This document shows positions 1 to 14,671 of a stretch of DNA of 64,000 bases, piece after piece. Below the pieces are notes generated by a model. It saw only the letters and a list, made by a program, of their open reading frames with translations. It was not told the origin of the DNA and did no database searches. The stretch is from Nemertoderma westbladi (taxonomy: Eukaryota > Xenacoelomorpha > Nemertodermatida > Nemertodermatidae). The translations under genes and the position numbers were made by a program. The stretch is from positions 62,001-126,000 of the forward strand of contig JAUCBJ010008896.1 of the NCBI GenBank assembly GCA_032718475.1, given 5' to 3'. Within the stretch, counting starts at the first letter, position 1. Each line of letters opens with the position of its first letter.

Positions 1-3000
1 GTCCCAACTCCTCTCTGATCTCCCTACCCCCACTGCTTCCCAACTCCTCTCTGATCTCCCTACCCCCACTGCGTCCCAACTCCTCTCTAATCTCCCTACC
101 CTCACTGCTTCCCAACTCCTCTCTGATCTCCCTACCCCCACTGCTTCCCAACTCCTCTCTGATCTCCCTACCCCCACTGCTTCCCAACTCCTCTCTAGAT
201 CTCCCTACCCTCACTGCTTCCCAACTCCTCTCTGATCTCCCTACCCTCACTGCGTCCCAACTCCTCTCTGATCTCCCTACCCCCACTGCTTCCCAACTCC
301 TCTCTGATCTCCCTACCCTCACTGCGTCCCAACTCCTCTCTGATCTCCCTACCCTCACTGCGTCCCAACTCCTCTCTAGATCTCCCTACCCTCACTGCTT
401 CCCAACTCCTCTCTGATCTCCCTACCCTCACTGCGTCCCAACTCCTCTCTGATCTCCCTACCCCCACTGCGTCCCAACTCCTCTCTAATCTCCCTACCCT
501 CACTGCTTCCCAACTCCTCTCTGATCTCCCTACCCCCACTGCTTCCCAACTCCTCTCTGATCTCCCTACCCTCACTGCTTCCCAACTCCTCTCTGATCTC
601 CCTACCCTCACTGCGTCCCAACTCCTCACTGATCTCCCTACCCTCACTGCGTCCCAACTCCTCTCTGATCTCCCTACCCTCACTGCTTCCCAACTCCTCT
701 CTGATCTCCCTACCCTCACTGCTTCCCAACTCCTCTCTGATCTCCCTACCCTCACTGCTTCCCAACTCCTCTCTGATCTCCCTACCCCCACTGCTTCCCA
801 ACTCCTCTCTGATCTCCCTACCCTCACTGCGTCCCAACTCCTCTCTGATCTCCCTACCCCCACTGCTTCCCAACTCCTCTCTGATCTCCCTACCCTCACT
901 GCGTCCCAACTCCTCACTGATCTCCCTACCCTCACTGCGTCCCAACTCCTCTCTGATCTCCCTACCCCCACTGCTTCCCAACTCCTCTCTGATCTCCCTA
1001 CCCTCACTGCGTCCCAACTCCTCACTGATCTCCCTACCCTCACTGCGTCCCAACTCCTCTCTGATCTCCCTACCCCCACTGCTTCCCAACTCCTCACCGA
1101 TCTCCCTACCCTCACTGCTTCCCAACTCCTCTCTGATCTCCCTACCCTCACTGCTTCCCAACTCCTCTCTGATCTCCCTACCCCCACTGCTTCCCAACTC
1201 CTCTCTGATCTCCCTACCCTCACTGCGTCCCAACTCCTCACCGACCTCCCTATCATCACTGCGTCCCAACTCCTCTCTGACATCCCTACCCTCACTGCTT
1301 CCCAACTCCTCTCTGATCTCCCTACCCTCACTGCTTCCCAACTCCTCTCTGATCTCCCTACCCCCACTGCTTCCCAACTCCTCTCTGATCTCCCTACCCT
1401 CACTGCGTCCCAACTCCTCACCGACCTCCCTATCCTCACTGCGTCCCAACTCCTCACCGACCTCCCTACCCTCACTGCTTCCCAACTCCTCACCGATCTC
1501 CCTACCCTCACTGCATCCCAACTCCTCACCGACCTCCCTACCCTCACTGCTTCCCAACTCCTCTCTGATCTCCCTACCCCCACTGCTTCCCAACTCCTCA
1601 CCGATCTCCCTACCCTCACTGCATCCCAACTCCTCACCGATCTCCCTACCCTCACTACGTCCCAACTCCTCACCGACCTCCCTACCCCCACTGCTTCCCA
1701 ACTCCTCTCTGACCTCCCTACCCCCACTGCTTCCCAACTCCTCACCGATCTCCCTACCCTCACTGCATCCCAACTCCTCACCGATCTCCCTACCCTCACT
1801 GCGTCCCAACTCCTCACCGACCTCCCTACCCTCACTGCTTCCCAACTCCTCTCTGATCTCCCTACCCCCACTGCGTCCCAACTCCTCACCGATCTCCCTA
1901 CCCTCACTGCATCCCAACTCCTCACCGATCTCCCTACCCTCACTACGTCCCAACTCCTCACCGACCTCCCTACCCTCACTGCGTCCCAACTCCTCATCTA
2001 ATCTCCCTACCCTCACTGCATCCCAACTCCTCTCTGATCTCCCTACCCTCACTGCGTCCCAACTCCTCACCGACCTCCCTACCCTCACTGCGTCCCAACT
2101 CCTCTCTGACATCCCTACCCTCACTGCTTCCCAACTCCTCTCTGATCTCCCTACCCTCACTGCGTCCCAACTCCTCTCTGATCTCCCTACCCTCACTGCG
2201 TCCCAACTCCTCTCTGACCTCCCTACCCTCACTGCTTCCCAACTCCTCTCTGATCTCCCTACCCTCACTGCGTCCCAACTCCTCTCTGATCTCCCTACCC
2301 TCACTGCATCCCAACTCCTCTCTGATCTCCCTACCCTCACTGCGTCCCAACTCCTCTCTGATCTCCCTACCCTCACTGCGTCCCAACTCCTCTCTGATCT
2401 CCCTACCCTCACTGCGTCCCAACTCCTCTCCAACCTCCCTACCCTCACTGCGTCCCAACTCCTCTCTGATCTCCCTACCCTCACTGCTTCCCAACTCCTC
2501 TCTGATCTCCCTACCCCCACTGCGTCCCAACTCCTCACCAGACCTCCCTACCCTCACTGCATCCCAACTCCTCTCTGATCTCCCTACCCTCACTGCGTCC
2601 CAACTCCTCTCTGATCTCCCTACCCCCACTGCGTCCCAACTCCTCTCCGATCTCCCTACCCTCACTGCGTCCCAACTCCTCTCTGATCTCCCTACCCTCA
2701 CTGCGTCCCAACTCCTCTCTGATCTCCCTACCCTCACTGCGTCCCAACTCCTCTCTGATCTCCCTACCCTCACTGCGTCCCAACTCCTCTCTGATCTCCC
2801 TACCCCCACTGCGTCCCAACTCCTCTCTAATCTCCCTACCCTCACTGCATCCCAACTCCTCTCTGATCTCCCTACCCCCACTGCGTCCCAACTCCTCACC
2901 GATCTCCCTACCCTCACTGCATCCCAACTCCTCTCTGATCTCCCTACCCTCACTGCGTCCCAACTCCTCACTGATCTCCCTACCCTCACTGCGTCCCAAC

Positions 3001-6000
3001 TCCTCTCTGATCTCCCTACCCTCACTGCGTCCCAACTCCTCTCTGATCTCCCTACCCTCACTGCGTCCCAACTCCTCTCTGATCTCCCTACCCTCACTGC
3101 ATCCCAACTCCTCTCTGATCTCCCTACCCCCACTGCGTCCCAACTCCTCTCTGATCTCCCTACCCTCACTGCGTCCCAACTCCTCACCGATCTCCCTACC
3201 CTCACTGCGTCCCAACTCCTCTCTGATCTCCCTACCCTCACTGCGTCCCAACTCCTCTCTGATCTCCCTACCCTCACTGCGTCCCAACTCCTCTCCGACC
3301 TCCCTACCCTCACTGCGTCCCAACTCCTCTCTGATCTCCCTACCCTCACTGCGTCCCAACTCCTCACTGATCTCCCTACCCTCACTGCGTCCCAACTCCT
3401 CTCTGATCTCCCTACCCTCACTGCGTCCCAACTCCTCTCTGATCTCCCTACCCTCACTGCGTCCCAACTCCTCTCTGATCTCCCTACCCTCACTGCGTCC
3501 CAACTCCTCTCTGATCTCCCTACCCTCACTGCGTCCCAACTCCTCTCTGATCTCCCTACCCTCACTGCGTCCCAACTCCTCTCTGATCTCCCTACCCTCA
3601 CTGCGTCCCAACTCCTCTCTGATCTCCCTACCCCCACTGCGTCCCAACTCCTCACCGACCTCCCTACCCTCACTGCGTCCCAACTCCTCTCTGATCTCCC
3701 TACCCTCACTGCATCCCAACTCCTCTCTGATCTCCCTACCCTCACTGCGTCCCAACTCCTCACCGATCTCCCTACCCTCACTGCGTCCCAACTCCTCACT
3801 GATCTCCCTACCCTCACTGCGTCCCAACTCCTCTCTGATCTCCCTACCCCCACTGCGTCCCAACTCCTCTCTGATCTCCCTACCCTCACTGCGTCCCAAC
3901 TCCTCTCTGATCTCCCTACCCTCACTGCGTCCCAACTCCTCTCTGATCTCCCTACCCTCACTGCGTCCCAACTCCTCTCTGATCTCCCTACCCTCACTGC
4001 GTCCCAACTCCTCTCTGATCTCCCTACCCCACTGCGTCCCAACTCCTCTCTGATCTCCCTACCCTCACTGCGTCCCAACTCCTCTCTGATCTCCCTACCC
4101 TCACTGCGTCCCAACTCCTCTCTGATCTCCCTACCCTCACTGCGTCCCAACTCCTCACCAACCTCCCTACCCCACTGCGTCCCAACTCCTCTCCGATCTC
4201 CCTACCCTCACTGCGTCCCAACTCCTCTCTGATCTCCCTACCCTCACTGCGTCCCAACTCCTCTCTGATCTCCCTACCCTCACTGCGTCCCAACTCCTCT
4301 CTGATCTCCCTACCCTCACTGCGTCCCAACTCCTCTCTGATCTCCCTACCCTCACTGCGTCCCAACTCCTCTCTGATCTCCCTACCCTCACTGCGTCCCA
4401 ACTCCTCTCCGACCTCCCTACCCTCACTGCATCCCAACTCCTCTCTGATCTCCCTACCCTCACTGCGTCCCAACTCCTCACCGACCTCCCTACCCTCACT
4501 GCGTCCCAACTCCTCTCTGATCTCCCTACCCTCACTGCATCCCAACTCCTCTCTGATCTCCCTACCCTCACTGCGTCCCAACTCCTCTCTGACCTCCCTA
4601 CCCCCACTGCGTCCCAACTCCTCACCAACCTCCCTACCCTCACTGCATCCCAACTCCTCTCTGATCTCCCTACCCTCACTGCGTCCCAACTCCTCACCGA
4701 CCTCCCTACCCTCACTGCGTCCCAACTCCTCTCTGATCTCCCTACCCTCACTGCGTCCCAACTCCTCACCGATCTCCCTACCCTCACTGCGTCCCAACTC
4801 CTCTCTGATCTCCCTACCCTCACTGCGTCCCAACTCCTCTCCGATCTCCCTACCCTCACTGCGTCCCAACTCCTCTCTGATCTCCCTACCCTCACTGCGT
4901 CCCAACTCCTCACCGACCTCCCTACCCTCACTGCGTCCCAACTCCTCTCTGATCTCCCTACCCTCACTGCTTCCCAACTCCTCTCTGATCTCCCTACCCT
5001 CACTGCGTCCCAACTCCTCACCGACCTCCCTACCCTCACTGCGTCCCAACTCCTCACCGACCTCCCTACCCTCACTGCGTCCCAACTCCTCTCTGATCTC
5101 CCTACCCTCACTGCGTCCCAACTCCTCACTCTGATCTCCCTACCCTCACTGCGTCCCAACTCCTCTCTGATCTCCCTACCCTCACTGCGTCCCAACTCCT
5201 CTCTGATCTCCCTACCCTCACTGCGTCCCAACTCCTCTCTGATCTCCCTACCCTCACTGCGTCCCAACTCCTCACCAACCTCCCTACCCTCACTGCATCC
5301 CAACTCCTCTCTGATCTCCCTACCCTCACTGCGTCCCAACTCCTCTCTCGATCTCCCTACCCTCACTGCGTCCCAACTCCTCTCTGATCTCCCTACCCTC
5401 ACTGCGTCCCAACTCCTCTCTGATCTCCCTACCCCCACTGCGTCCCAACTCCTCACCGACCTCCCTACCCTCACTGCGTCCCAACTCCTCTCTGATCTCC
5501 CTACCCTCACTGCATCCCAACTCCTCTCTGATCTCCCTACCCTCACTGCGTCCCAACTCCTCTCTGATCTCCCTACCCTCACTGCGTCCCAACTCCTCAC
5601 CGACCTCCCTACCCTCACTGCGTCCCAACTCCTCTCTGACCTCCCTACCCTCACTGCGTCCCAACTCCTCTCTGATCTCCCTACCCTCACTGCATCCCAA
5701 CTCCTCTCTGATCTCCCTACCCTCACTGCTCCCAACTCCTCTCTGATCTCCCTACCCTCACTGCGTCCCAACTCCTCACCGACCTCCCTACCCTCACTGC
5801 GTCCCAACTCCTCACCGACCTCCCTACCCTCACTGCGTCCCAACTCCTCACCGATCTCCCTACCCTCACTGCGTCCCAACTCCTCACCGACCTCCCTACC
5901 CTCACTGCATCCCAACTCCTCTCTGATCTCCCTACCCCCACTGCGTCCCAACTCCTCACCGACCTCCCTACCCTCACTGCATCCCAACTCCTCACCGATC

Positions 6001-9000
6001 TCCCTACCCTCACTGCGTCCCAACTCCTCACCGACCTCCCTACCCTCACTGCGTCCCAACTCCTCTCTGACCTCCCTACCCCCACTGCGTCCCAACTCCT
6101 CACCGACCTCCCTACCCTCACTGCATCCCAACTCCTCACCGATCTCCCTACCCTCACTGCATCCCAACTCCTCTCTGATCTCCCTACCCCACTGCGTCCC
6201 AACTCCTCACCGATCTCCCTACCCTCACTGCATCCCAACTCCTCTCTGATCTCCCTACCCTCACTGCGTCCCAACTCCTCACCGACCTCCCTACCCTCAC
6301 TGCGTCCCAACTCCTCTCTGAACTCCCTACCCTCACTGCGTCCCAACTCCTCTCCTGATCTCCCTACCCTCACTGCGTCCCAACTCCTCTCTGATCTCCC
6401 TACCCTCACTGCGTCCCAACTCCTCTCCGACCTCCCTACCCTCACTGCGTCCCAACTCCTCTCTGATCTCCCTACCCTCACTGCGTCCCAACTCCTCTCT
6501 GACCTCCCTACCCTCACTGCATCCCAACTCCTCTCTGATCTCCCTACCCTCACTGCGTCCCAACTCCTCTCCGACCTCCCTACCCTCACTGCGTCCCAAC
6601 TCCTCTCTGATCTCCCTACCCCCACTGCGTCCCAACTCCTCACCAACCTCCCTACCCTCACTGCGTCCCAACTCCTCTCTGATCTCCCTACCCTCACTGC
6701 ATCCCAACTCCTCTCTGATCTCCCTACCCCCACTGCGTCCCAACTCCTCTCCGATCTCCCTACCCTCACTGCGTCCCAACTCCTCTCTGATCTCCCTACC
6801 CTCACTGCGTCCCAACTCCTCACCGACCTCCCTACCCTCACTGCGTCCCAACTCCTCTCTGATCTCCCTACCCTCACTGCATCCCAACTCCTCTCTGATC
6901 TCCCTACCCTCACTGCGTCCCAACTCCTCACCGACCTCCCTACCCTCACTGCGTCCCAACTCCTCTCTGATCTCCCTACCCTCACTGCGTCCCAACTCCT
7001 CTCTGATCTCCCTACCCCCACTGCGTCCCAACTCCTCTCTAATCTCCCTACCCTCACTGCATCCCAACTCCTCTCTGATCTCCCTACCCTCACTGCGTCC
7101 CAACTCCTCACCGACCTCCCTACCCTCACTGCGTCCCAACTCCTCTCTGATCTCCCTACCCTCACTGCGTCCCAACTCCTCACTGATCTCCCTACCCTCA
7201 CTGCGTCCCAACTCCTCACCGACCTCCCTACCCCACTCCGTCCCAACTCCTCACCAACCTCCCTACCCTCACTGCATCCCAACTCCTCTCTGATCTCCCT
7301 ACCCCACTGCTCCCAACTCCTCCGACTCCCTACCCTCACTGCTCCCAACTCCTCTCTGATCTCCCTACCCTCACTGCATCCCAACTCCTCTCTGATCTCC
7401 CTACCCTCACTGCGTCCCAACTCCTCACTGACCTCCCTACCCTCACTGCGTCCCAACTCCTCATCTGAACTCCCTACCCTCACTGCGTCCCAACTCCTCA
7501 CCGACCTCCCTACCCTCACTGCGTCCCAACTCCTCTCTGATCTCCCTACCCTCACTGCATCCCAACTCCTCTCTGATCTCCCTACCCCCACTGCGTCCCA
7601 ACTCCTCACCAACCTCCCTACCCCCACTGCGTCCCAACTCCTCTCTGATCTCCCTACCCTCACTGCGTCCCAACTCCTCTCCTGATCTCCCTACCCTCAC
7701 TGCGTCCCAACTCCTCACCGACCTCCCTACCCTCACTCCGTCCCAACTCCTCACCAACCTCCCTACCCTCACTGCGTCCCAACTCCTCTCTGATCTCCCT
7801 ACCCCCACTGCGTCCCAACTCCTCTCTGATCTCCCTACCCTCACTGCTCCCAACTCCTCTCTGATCTCCCTACCCTCACTGCGTCCCAACTCCTCTCTGA
7901 TCTCCCTACCCTCACTGCGTCCCAACTCCTCTCTGACCTCCCTACCCTCACTGCGTCCCAACTCCTCTCTCAATCTCCCTACCCTCACTGCGTCCCAACT
8001 CCTCTCTGATCTCCCTACCCCCACTGCGTCCCAACTCCTCACCGACCTCCCTACCCTCACTGCATCCCAACTCCTCTCTGATCTCCCTACCCTCACTGCG
8101 TCCCAACTCCTCACTGACCTCCCTACCCTCACTGCGTCCCAACTCCTCTCTGATCTCCCTACCCTCACTGCGTCCCAACTCCTCTCTGATCTCCCTACCC
8201 TCACTGCGTCCCAACTCCTCTCTGATCTCCCTACCCTCACTGCGTCCCAACTCCTCACCGACCTCCCTACCCCACTGCGTCCCAACTCCTCTCTGATCTC
8301 CCTACCCTCACTGCATCCCAACTCCTCTCTGATCTCCCTACCCCCACTGCGTCCCAACTCCTCACCGATCTCCCTACCCTCACTGCATCCCAACTCCTCT
8401 CTGATCTCCCTACCCTCACTGCGTCCCAACTCCTCACCGACCTCCCTACCCTCACTGCGTCCCAACTCCTCTCTGACTCCCTACCCTCACTGCTCCCAAC
8501 TCCTCACCGATCTCCCTACCCTCACTGCGTCCCAACTCCTCTCTGATCTCCCTACCCTCACTGCATCCCAACTCCTCTCTGATCTCCCTACCCTCACTGC
8601 ATCCCAACTCCTCTCTGATCTCCCTACCCTCACTGCGTCCCAACTCCTCACCGACCTCCCTACCCTCACTGCGTCCCAACTCCTCTCTGACCTCCCTACC
8701 CTCACTGCGTCCCAACTCCTCTCTGATCTCCCTACCCTCACTGCATCCCAACTCCTCTCTGATCTCCCTACCCCCACTGCGTCCCAACTCCTCTCTGATC
8801 TCCCTACCCTCACTGCGTCCCAACTCCTCACCGACCTCCCTACCCTCACTGCGTCCCAACTCCTCACCGACCTCCCTACCCTCACTGCGTCCCAACTCCT
8901 CTCTGACCTCCCTACCCTCACTGCGTCCCAACTCCTCTCTGATCTCCCTACCCTCACTGCGTCCCAACTCCTCTCTGATCTCCCTACCCTCACTGCGTCC

Positions 9001-12000
9001 CAACTCCTCTCTGATCTCCCTACCCCCACTGCGTCCCAACTCCTCTCTGATCTCCCTACCCTCACTGCGTCCCAACTCCTCACCGACCTCCCTACCCTCA
9101 CTGCGTCCCAACTCCTCTCTGATCTCCCTACCCTCACTGCGTCCCAACTCCTCACCGACCTCCCTACCCCACTGCGTCCCAACTCCTCACTCTAATCTCC
9201 CTACCCTCACTGCATCCCAACTCCTCTCTGATCTCCCTACCCCCACTGCGTCCCAACTCCTCACCAACCTCCCTACCCTCACTGCATCCCAACTCCTCTC
9301 TGATCTCCCTACCCTCACTGCGTCCCAACTCCTCTCTGATCTCCCTACCCTCACTGCTTCCCAACTCCTCTCTGATCTCCCTACCCTCACTGCGTCCCAA
9401 CTCCTCACCGACCTCCCTACCCTCACTGCGTCCCAACTCCTCACCGACCTCCCTACCCCACTCCGTCCCAACTCCTCTCTGATCTCCCTACCCCCACTGC
9501 TTCCCAACTCCTCTCTGATCTCCCTACCCCCACTGCGTCCCAACTCCTCTCTGATCTCCCTACCCTCACTGCGTCCCAACTCCTCTCTGATCTCCCTACC
9601 CTCACTGCGTCCCAACTCCTCACCGACCTCCCTACCCTCACTGCGTCCCAACTCCTCTCTGATCTCCCTACCCTCACTGCGTCCCAACTCCTCACCGACC
9701 TCCCTACCCTCACTGCGTCCCAACTCCTCTCTGACTCCCTACCCTCACTGCTTCCCAACTCCTCACCGATCTCCCTACCCTCACTGCGTCCCAACTCCTC
9801 TCTGATCTCCCTACCCTCACTGCGTCCCAACTCCTCTCTGATCTCCCTACCCTCACTGCATCCCAACTCCTCTCTGATCTCCCTACCCTCACTGCGTCCC
9901 AACTCCTCACCGACCTCCCTACCCTCACTGCGTCCCAACTCCTCTCTGACATCCCTACCCTCACTGCTTCCCAACTCCTCTCTGATCTCCCTACCCTCAC
10001 TGCGTCCCAACTCCTCTCTGATCTCCCTACCCCCACTGCTTCCCAACTCCTCTCTGATCTCCCTACCCTCACTGCGTCCCAACTCCTCACCGACCTCCCT
10101 ACCCTCACTGCGTCCCAACTCCTCACCGACCTCCCTACCCTCACTGCGTCCCAACTCCTCTCTGACCTCCCTACCCTCACTGCTTCCCAACTCCTCTCTC
10201 AATCTCCCTACCCTCACTGCTTCCCAACTCCTCTCTGATCTCCCTACCCTCACTGCTTCCCAACTCCTCTCTGATCTCCCTACCCCCACTGCTTCCCAAC
10301 TCCTCTCTGATCTCCCTACCCTCACTGCGTCCCAACTCCTCACCGACCTCCCTACCCTCACTGCGTCCCAACTCCTCTCTGACCTCCCTACCCTCACTGC
10401 TTCCCAACTCCTCTCTCGATCTCCCTACCCCCACTGCTTCCCAACTCCTCTCTGATCTCCCTACCCCCACTGCTTCCCAACTCCTCTCTGATCTCCCTAC
10501 CCTCACTGCGTCCCAACTCCTCACCGACCTCCCTACCCTCACTGCTTCCCAACTCCTCTCTCTAATCTCCCTACCCTCACTGCGTCCCAACTCCTCTCTG
10601 ATCTCCCTACCCTCACTGCGTCCCAACTCCTCTACTGATCTCCCTACCCCCTCTGCGTCCCAACTCCTCTCAGATCTCCCTACCCTCACTGCTTCCCAAC
10701 TCCTCTCTGATCTCCCTACCCTCACTGCATCCCAACTCCTCTCTGATCTCCCTACCCCCACTGCGTCCCAACTCCTCTCTGACCTCCCTACCCTCACTGC
10801 TTCCCAACTCCTCTCTGATCTCCCTACCCTCACTGCTTCCCAACTCCTCTCTGATCTCCCTACCCCCACTGCGTCCCAACTCCTCTCTGATCTCCCTACC
10901 CTCACTGCGTCCCAACTCCTCACCGACCTCCCTACCCTCACTGCGTCCCAACTCCTCACCGACCTCCCTACCCTCACTGCGTCCCAACTCCTCTCTGACC
11001 TCCCTACCCTCACTGCTTCCCAACTCCTCTCTCTAATCTCCCTACCCTCACTGCGTCCCAACTCCTCACCGACCTCCCTATCATCACTGCGTCCCAACTC
11101 CTCACCGACCTCCCTACCCTCACTGCGTCCCAACTCCTCTCTGATCTCCCTACCCTCACTGCTTCCCAACTCCTCTCTGACCTCCCTACCCTCACTGCTT
11201 CCCAACTCCTCTCTGATCTCCCTACCCTCACTGCTTCCCAACTCCTCTCTGATCTCCCTACCCTCACTGCTTCCCAACTCCTCTCTGATCTCCCTACCCT
11301 CACTGCGTCCCAACTCCTCACCGACCTCCCTATCATCACTGCGTCCCAACTCCTCTCTGACATCCCTACCCTCACTGCTTCCCAACTCCTCTCTGATCTC
11401 CCTACCCTCACTGCTTCCCAACTCCTCTCTGATCTCCCTACCCCCACTGCTTCCCAACTCCTCTCTGATCTCCCTACCCTCACTGCGTCCCAACTCCTCA
11501 CCGACCTCCCTATCATCACTGCGTCCCAACTCCTCACCGACCTCCCTACCCTCACTGCTTCCCAACTCCTCTCTGATCTCCCTACCCCCACTGCTTCCCA
11601 ACTCCTCTCTGATCTCCCTACCCTCACTGCGTCCCAACTCCTCACCGACCTCCCTATCATCACTGCGTCCCAACTCCTCTCTGACATCCCTACCCTCACT
11701 GCTTCCCAACTCCTCTCTGATCTCCCTACCCTCACTGCTTCCCAACTCCTCTCTGATCTCCCTACCCCCACTGCTTCCCAACTCCTCTCTGATCTCCCTA
11801 CCCTCACTGCGTCCCAACTCCTCACCGACCTCCCTATCATCACTGCGTCCCAACCCCTCTCTGACATCCCTACCCTCACTGCTTCCCAACTCCTCTCTGA
11901 TCTCCCTACCCTCACTGCTTCCCAACTCCTCTCTGATCTCCCTACCCCCACTGCTTCCCAACTCCTCTCTGATCTCCCTACCCCCACTGCGTCCCAACTC

Positions 12001-14570
12001 CTCACCAACCTCCCTACCCTCACTGCGTCCCAACTCCTCTCTGATCTCCCTACCCCCACTGCTTCCCAACTCCTCACCGATCTCCCTACCCTCACTGCAT
12101 CCCAACTCCTCACCGACCTCCCTATCATCACTGCTTCCCAACTCCTCTCTGATCTCCCTACCCCCACTGCTTCCCAACTCCTCACCGATCTCCCTACCCT
12201 CACTGCATCCCAACTCCTCACCGATCTCCCTACCCTCACTACGTCCCAACACCTCACCGACCTCCCTACCCCCACTGCTTCCCAACTCCACTCTGACCTC
12301 CCTACCCCCACTGCTTCCCAACTCCTCACCGATCTCCCTACCCTCACTGCATCCCAACTCCTCACCGATCTCCCTACCCTCACTACGTCCCAACACCTCA
12401 CCGACCTCCCTACCCCCACTGCTTCCCAACTCCTCTCTGATCTCCCTACCCCCACTGCTTCCCAACTCCTCACCGATCTCCCTACCTTCACTGCATCCCA
12501 ACTCCTCACCGATCTCCCTACCCTCACTACGTCCCAACACCTCACCGACCTCCCTACCCTCACTACGTCCCAACTCCTCTATCTAATCTCCCTACCCTCA
12601 CTGCATCCCAACTCCTCACCGATCTCCCTACCCTCACTACGTCCCAACACCTCACCGACCTCCCTATCATCACTGCGTCCCAACTCCTCTCTGACATCCC
12701 TACCCTCACTGCTTCCCAACTCCTCTCTGATCTCCCTACCCTCACTGCGACCCAACTCCTCTCTGATCTCCCTACCCTCACTGCGTCCCAACTCCTCTCT
12801 GACATCCCTACCCTCACTGCGTCCCAACTCCTCTCTGATCTCCCTACCCCCACTGCTTCCCAACTCCTCACCGATCTCCCTACCCTCACTGCGTCCCAAC
12901 TCCTCTCTGATCTCCCTACCCTCACTACGTCCCAACTCCTCACCGACCTCCCTATCATCACTGCGTCCCAACTCCTCTCTGACATCCCTACCCTCACTGC
13001 TTCCCAACTCCTCTCTGACATCCCTACCCTCACTGCTTCCCAACTCCTCTCTGATCTCCCTACCCTCACTGCGTCCCAACTCCTCTCTGATCTCCCTACC
13101 CCCACTGCTTCCCAACTCCTCACCGATCTCCCTACCCTCACTGCGTCCCAACTCCTCTCTGATCTCCCTACCCTCACTGCGTCCCAACTCCTCTCTGATC
13201 TCCCTACCCCCACTGCTTCCCAACTCCTCACCGATCTCCCTACCCTCACTGCGTCCCAACTCCTCTCTGATCTCCCTACCCTCACTGCATCCCAACTCCT
13301 CACCGATCTCCCTACCCTCACTGCGTCCCAACTCCTCTCTGATCTCCCTACCCTCACTGCGTCCCAACTCCTCTCTGATCTCCCTACCCCCACTGCTTCC
13401 CAACTCCTCACCGATCTCCCTACCCTCACTGCGTCCCAACTCCTCTCTGATCTCCCTACCCTCACTGCATCCCAACTCCTCACCGACCTCCCTATCATCA
13501 CTGCGTCCCAACTCCTCTCTGACATCCCTACCCTCACTGCTTCCCAACTCCTCTCTGACATCCCTACCCTCACTGCTTCCCAACTCCTCTCTGATCTCCC
13601 TACCCTCACTGCGTCCCAACTCCTCTCTGATCTCCCTACCCCCACTGCTTCCCAACTCCTCACCGATCTCCCTACCCTCACTGCGTCCCAACTCCTCTCT
13701 GATCTCCCTACCCTCACTGCGTCCCAACTCCTCTCTGATCTCCCTACCCTCACTACGTCCCAACTCCTCACCGACCTCCCTATCATCACTGCGTCCCAAC
13801 TCCTCTCTGACATCCCTACCCTCACTGCTTCCCAACTCCTCTCTGATCTCCCTACCCCCACTGCTTCCCAACTCCTCACCGATCTCCCTACCCTCACTGC
13901 ATCCCAACTCCTCTCTGATCTCCCTACCCTCACTACGTCCCAACTCCTCACCGACCTCCCTATCATCACTGCGTCCCAACTCCTCTCTGACATCCCTACC
14001 CTCACTGCTTCCCAACTACTCACCGATCTCCCTACCCTCACTGCGTTCCAACTCCTCTCTGATCTCCCTACCCTCACTACGTCCCAACTCCTCACCGACC
14101 TCCCTATCATCACTGCGTCCCAACTCCTCTCTGACATCCCTACCCCCACTGCTTCCCAACTCCTCACCGATCTCCCTACCCTCACTGCATCCCAACTCCT
14201 CTCTGATCTCCCTACCCTCACTGCTTCCCAACTCCTCTCTGATCTCCCTACCCCCACTGCTTCCCAACTCCTCTCTGATCTCCCTACCCTCACTGCGTCC
14301 CAACTCCTCACCGACCTCCCTATCATCACTGCGTCCCAACTCCTCACCGACCTCCCTACCCTCACTGCGTCCCAACTCCTCTCTGACATCCCTACCCTCA
14401 CTGCTTCCCAACTCCTCACCGATCTCCCTACCCTCACTGCGTTCCAACTCCTCTCTGATCTCCCTACCCTCACTGCTTCCCAACTCCTCTCTGACCTCCC
14501 TACCCTCACTGCGTCCCAACTCCTCTCTGATCTCCCTACCCTCACTACATCCCAACTCATCTCTGATCTC
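1..14570. repeat. Giant 36-bp minisatellite array (about 405 units, left end outside window)
   Basis: The whole stretch is a head-to-tail array of a 36-bp unit of the type GTCCCAACTCCTCT followed by CTGATCTCCCTACCCTCACTGC. Units differ at a few fixed sites: GCTTCCC, GCGTCCC or GCATCCC; CTCTCTGATC, CTCACCGAC or CTCTCTGACATC; CTACCCTC, CTACCCCC or CTATCATC. The plus strand is about 78% pyrimidine. Because 36 is twelve codons, two frames on each strand have no stop, so very long repetitive ORFs (12-residue periods such as RSWDAVRVGRSE or GREIREELGRSE on the minus strand) arise without being genes. Small indels reset the frame, mostly at 4.0-10.6 kb. TTCCC-type units dominate at 0-1.9 kb and 9.4-14.5 kb, CGTCCC-type units in the middle. 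The last recognisable unit ends near 14570. Confidence 0.98.
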
Positions 14571-14671
14571 CCAACAAAAACTTTTTTGTTTTCGTTTTTA
14601 TTATTATTATTAGTATATAATTTAATTTTTATTTCGAAGTGTTGACATGGCTTTTTTCGAAGTGTTAACAA
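12563..14671 (-). other. 702-codon ORF entering the minisatellite from unique sequence
   Basis: This minus-strand frame has an ATG in the unique flank at 14671, about 30 non-repetitive residues rich in Lys and Asn, then roughly 56 copies of a 12-residue period (VGRSERSWDAVR type) before an indel ends it at 12563. There is no signal peptide, no recognisable domain, and no promoter or splice evidence. I take it to be a by-product of the stop-free 36-bp unit. It is listed because it is the only one of the array frames whose start lies outside the repeat. Confidence 0.15.

Noticed and set aside
195-10397. Many long minus-strand ORFs with RSWDAVRVGRSE or GREIREELGRSE repeats
   Set aside because: They arise because the 36-bp unit has no stop in several frames; two frames are open at once, both strands are affected, and each frame breaks at random indels.
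1-14570. CRISPR-like array
   Set aside because: No unique spacers; the units are directly adjacent, and the context is eukaryotic.
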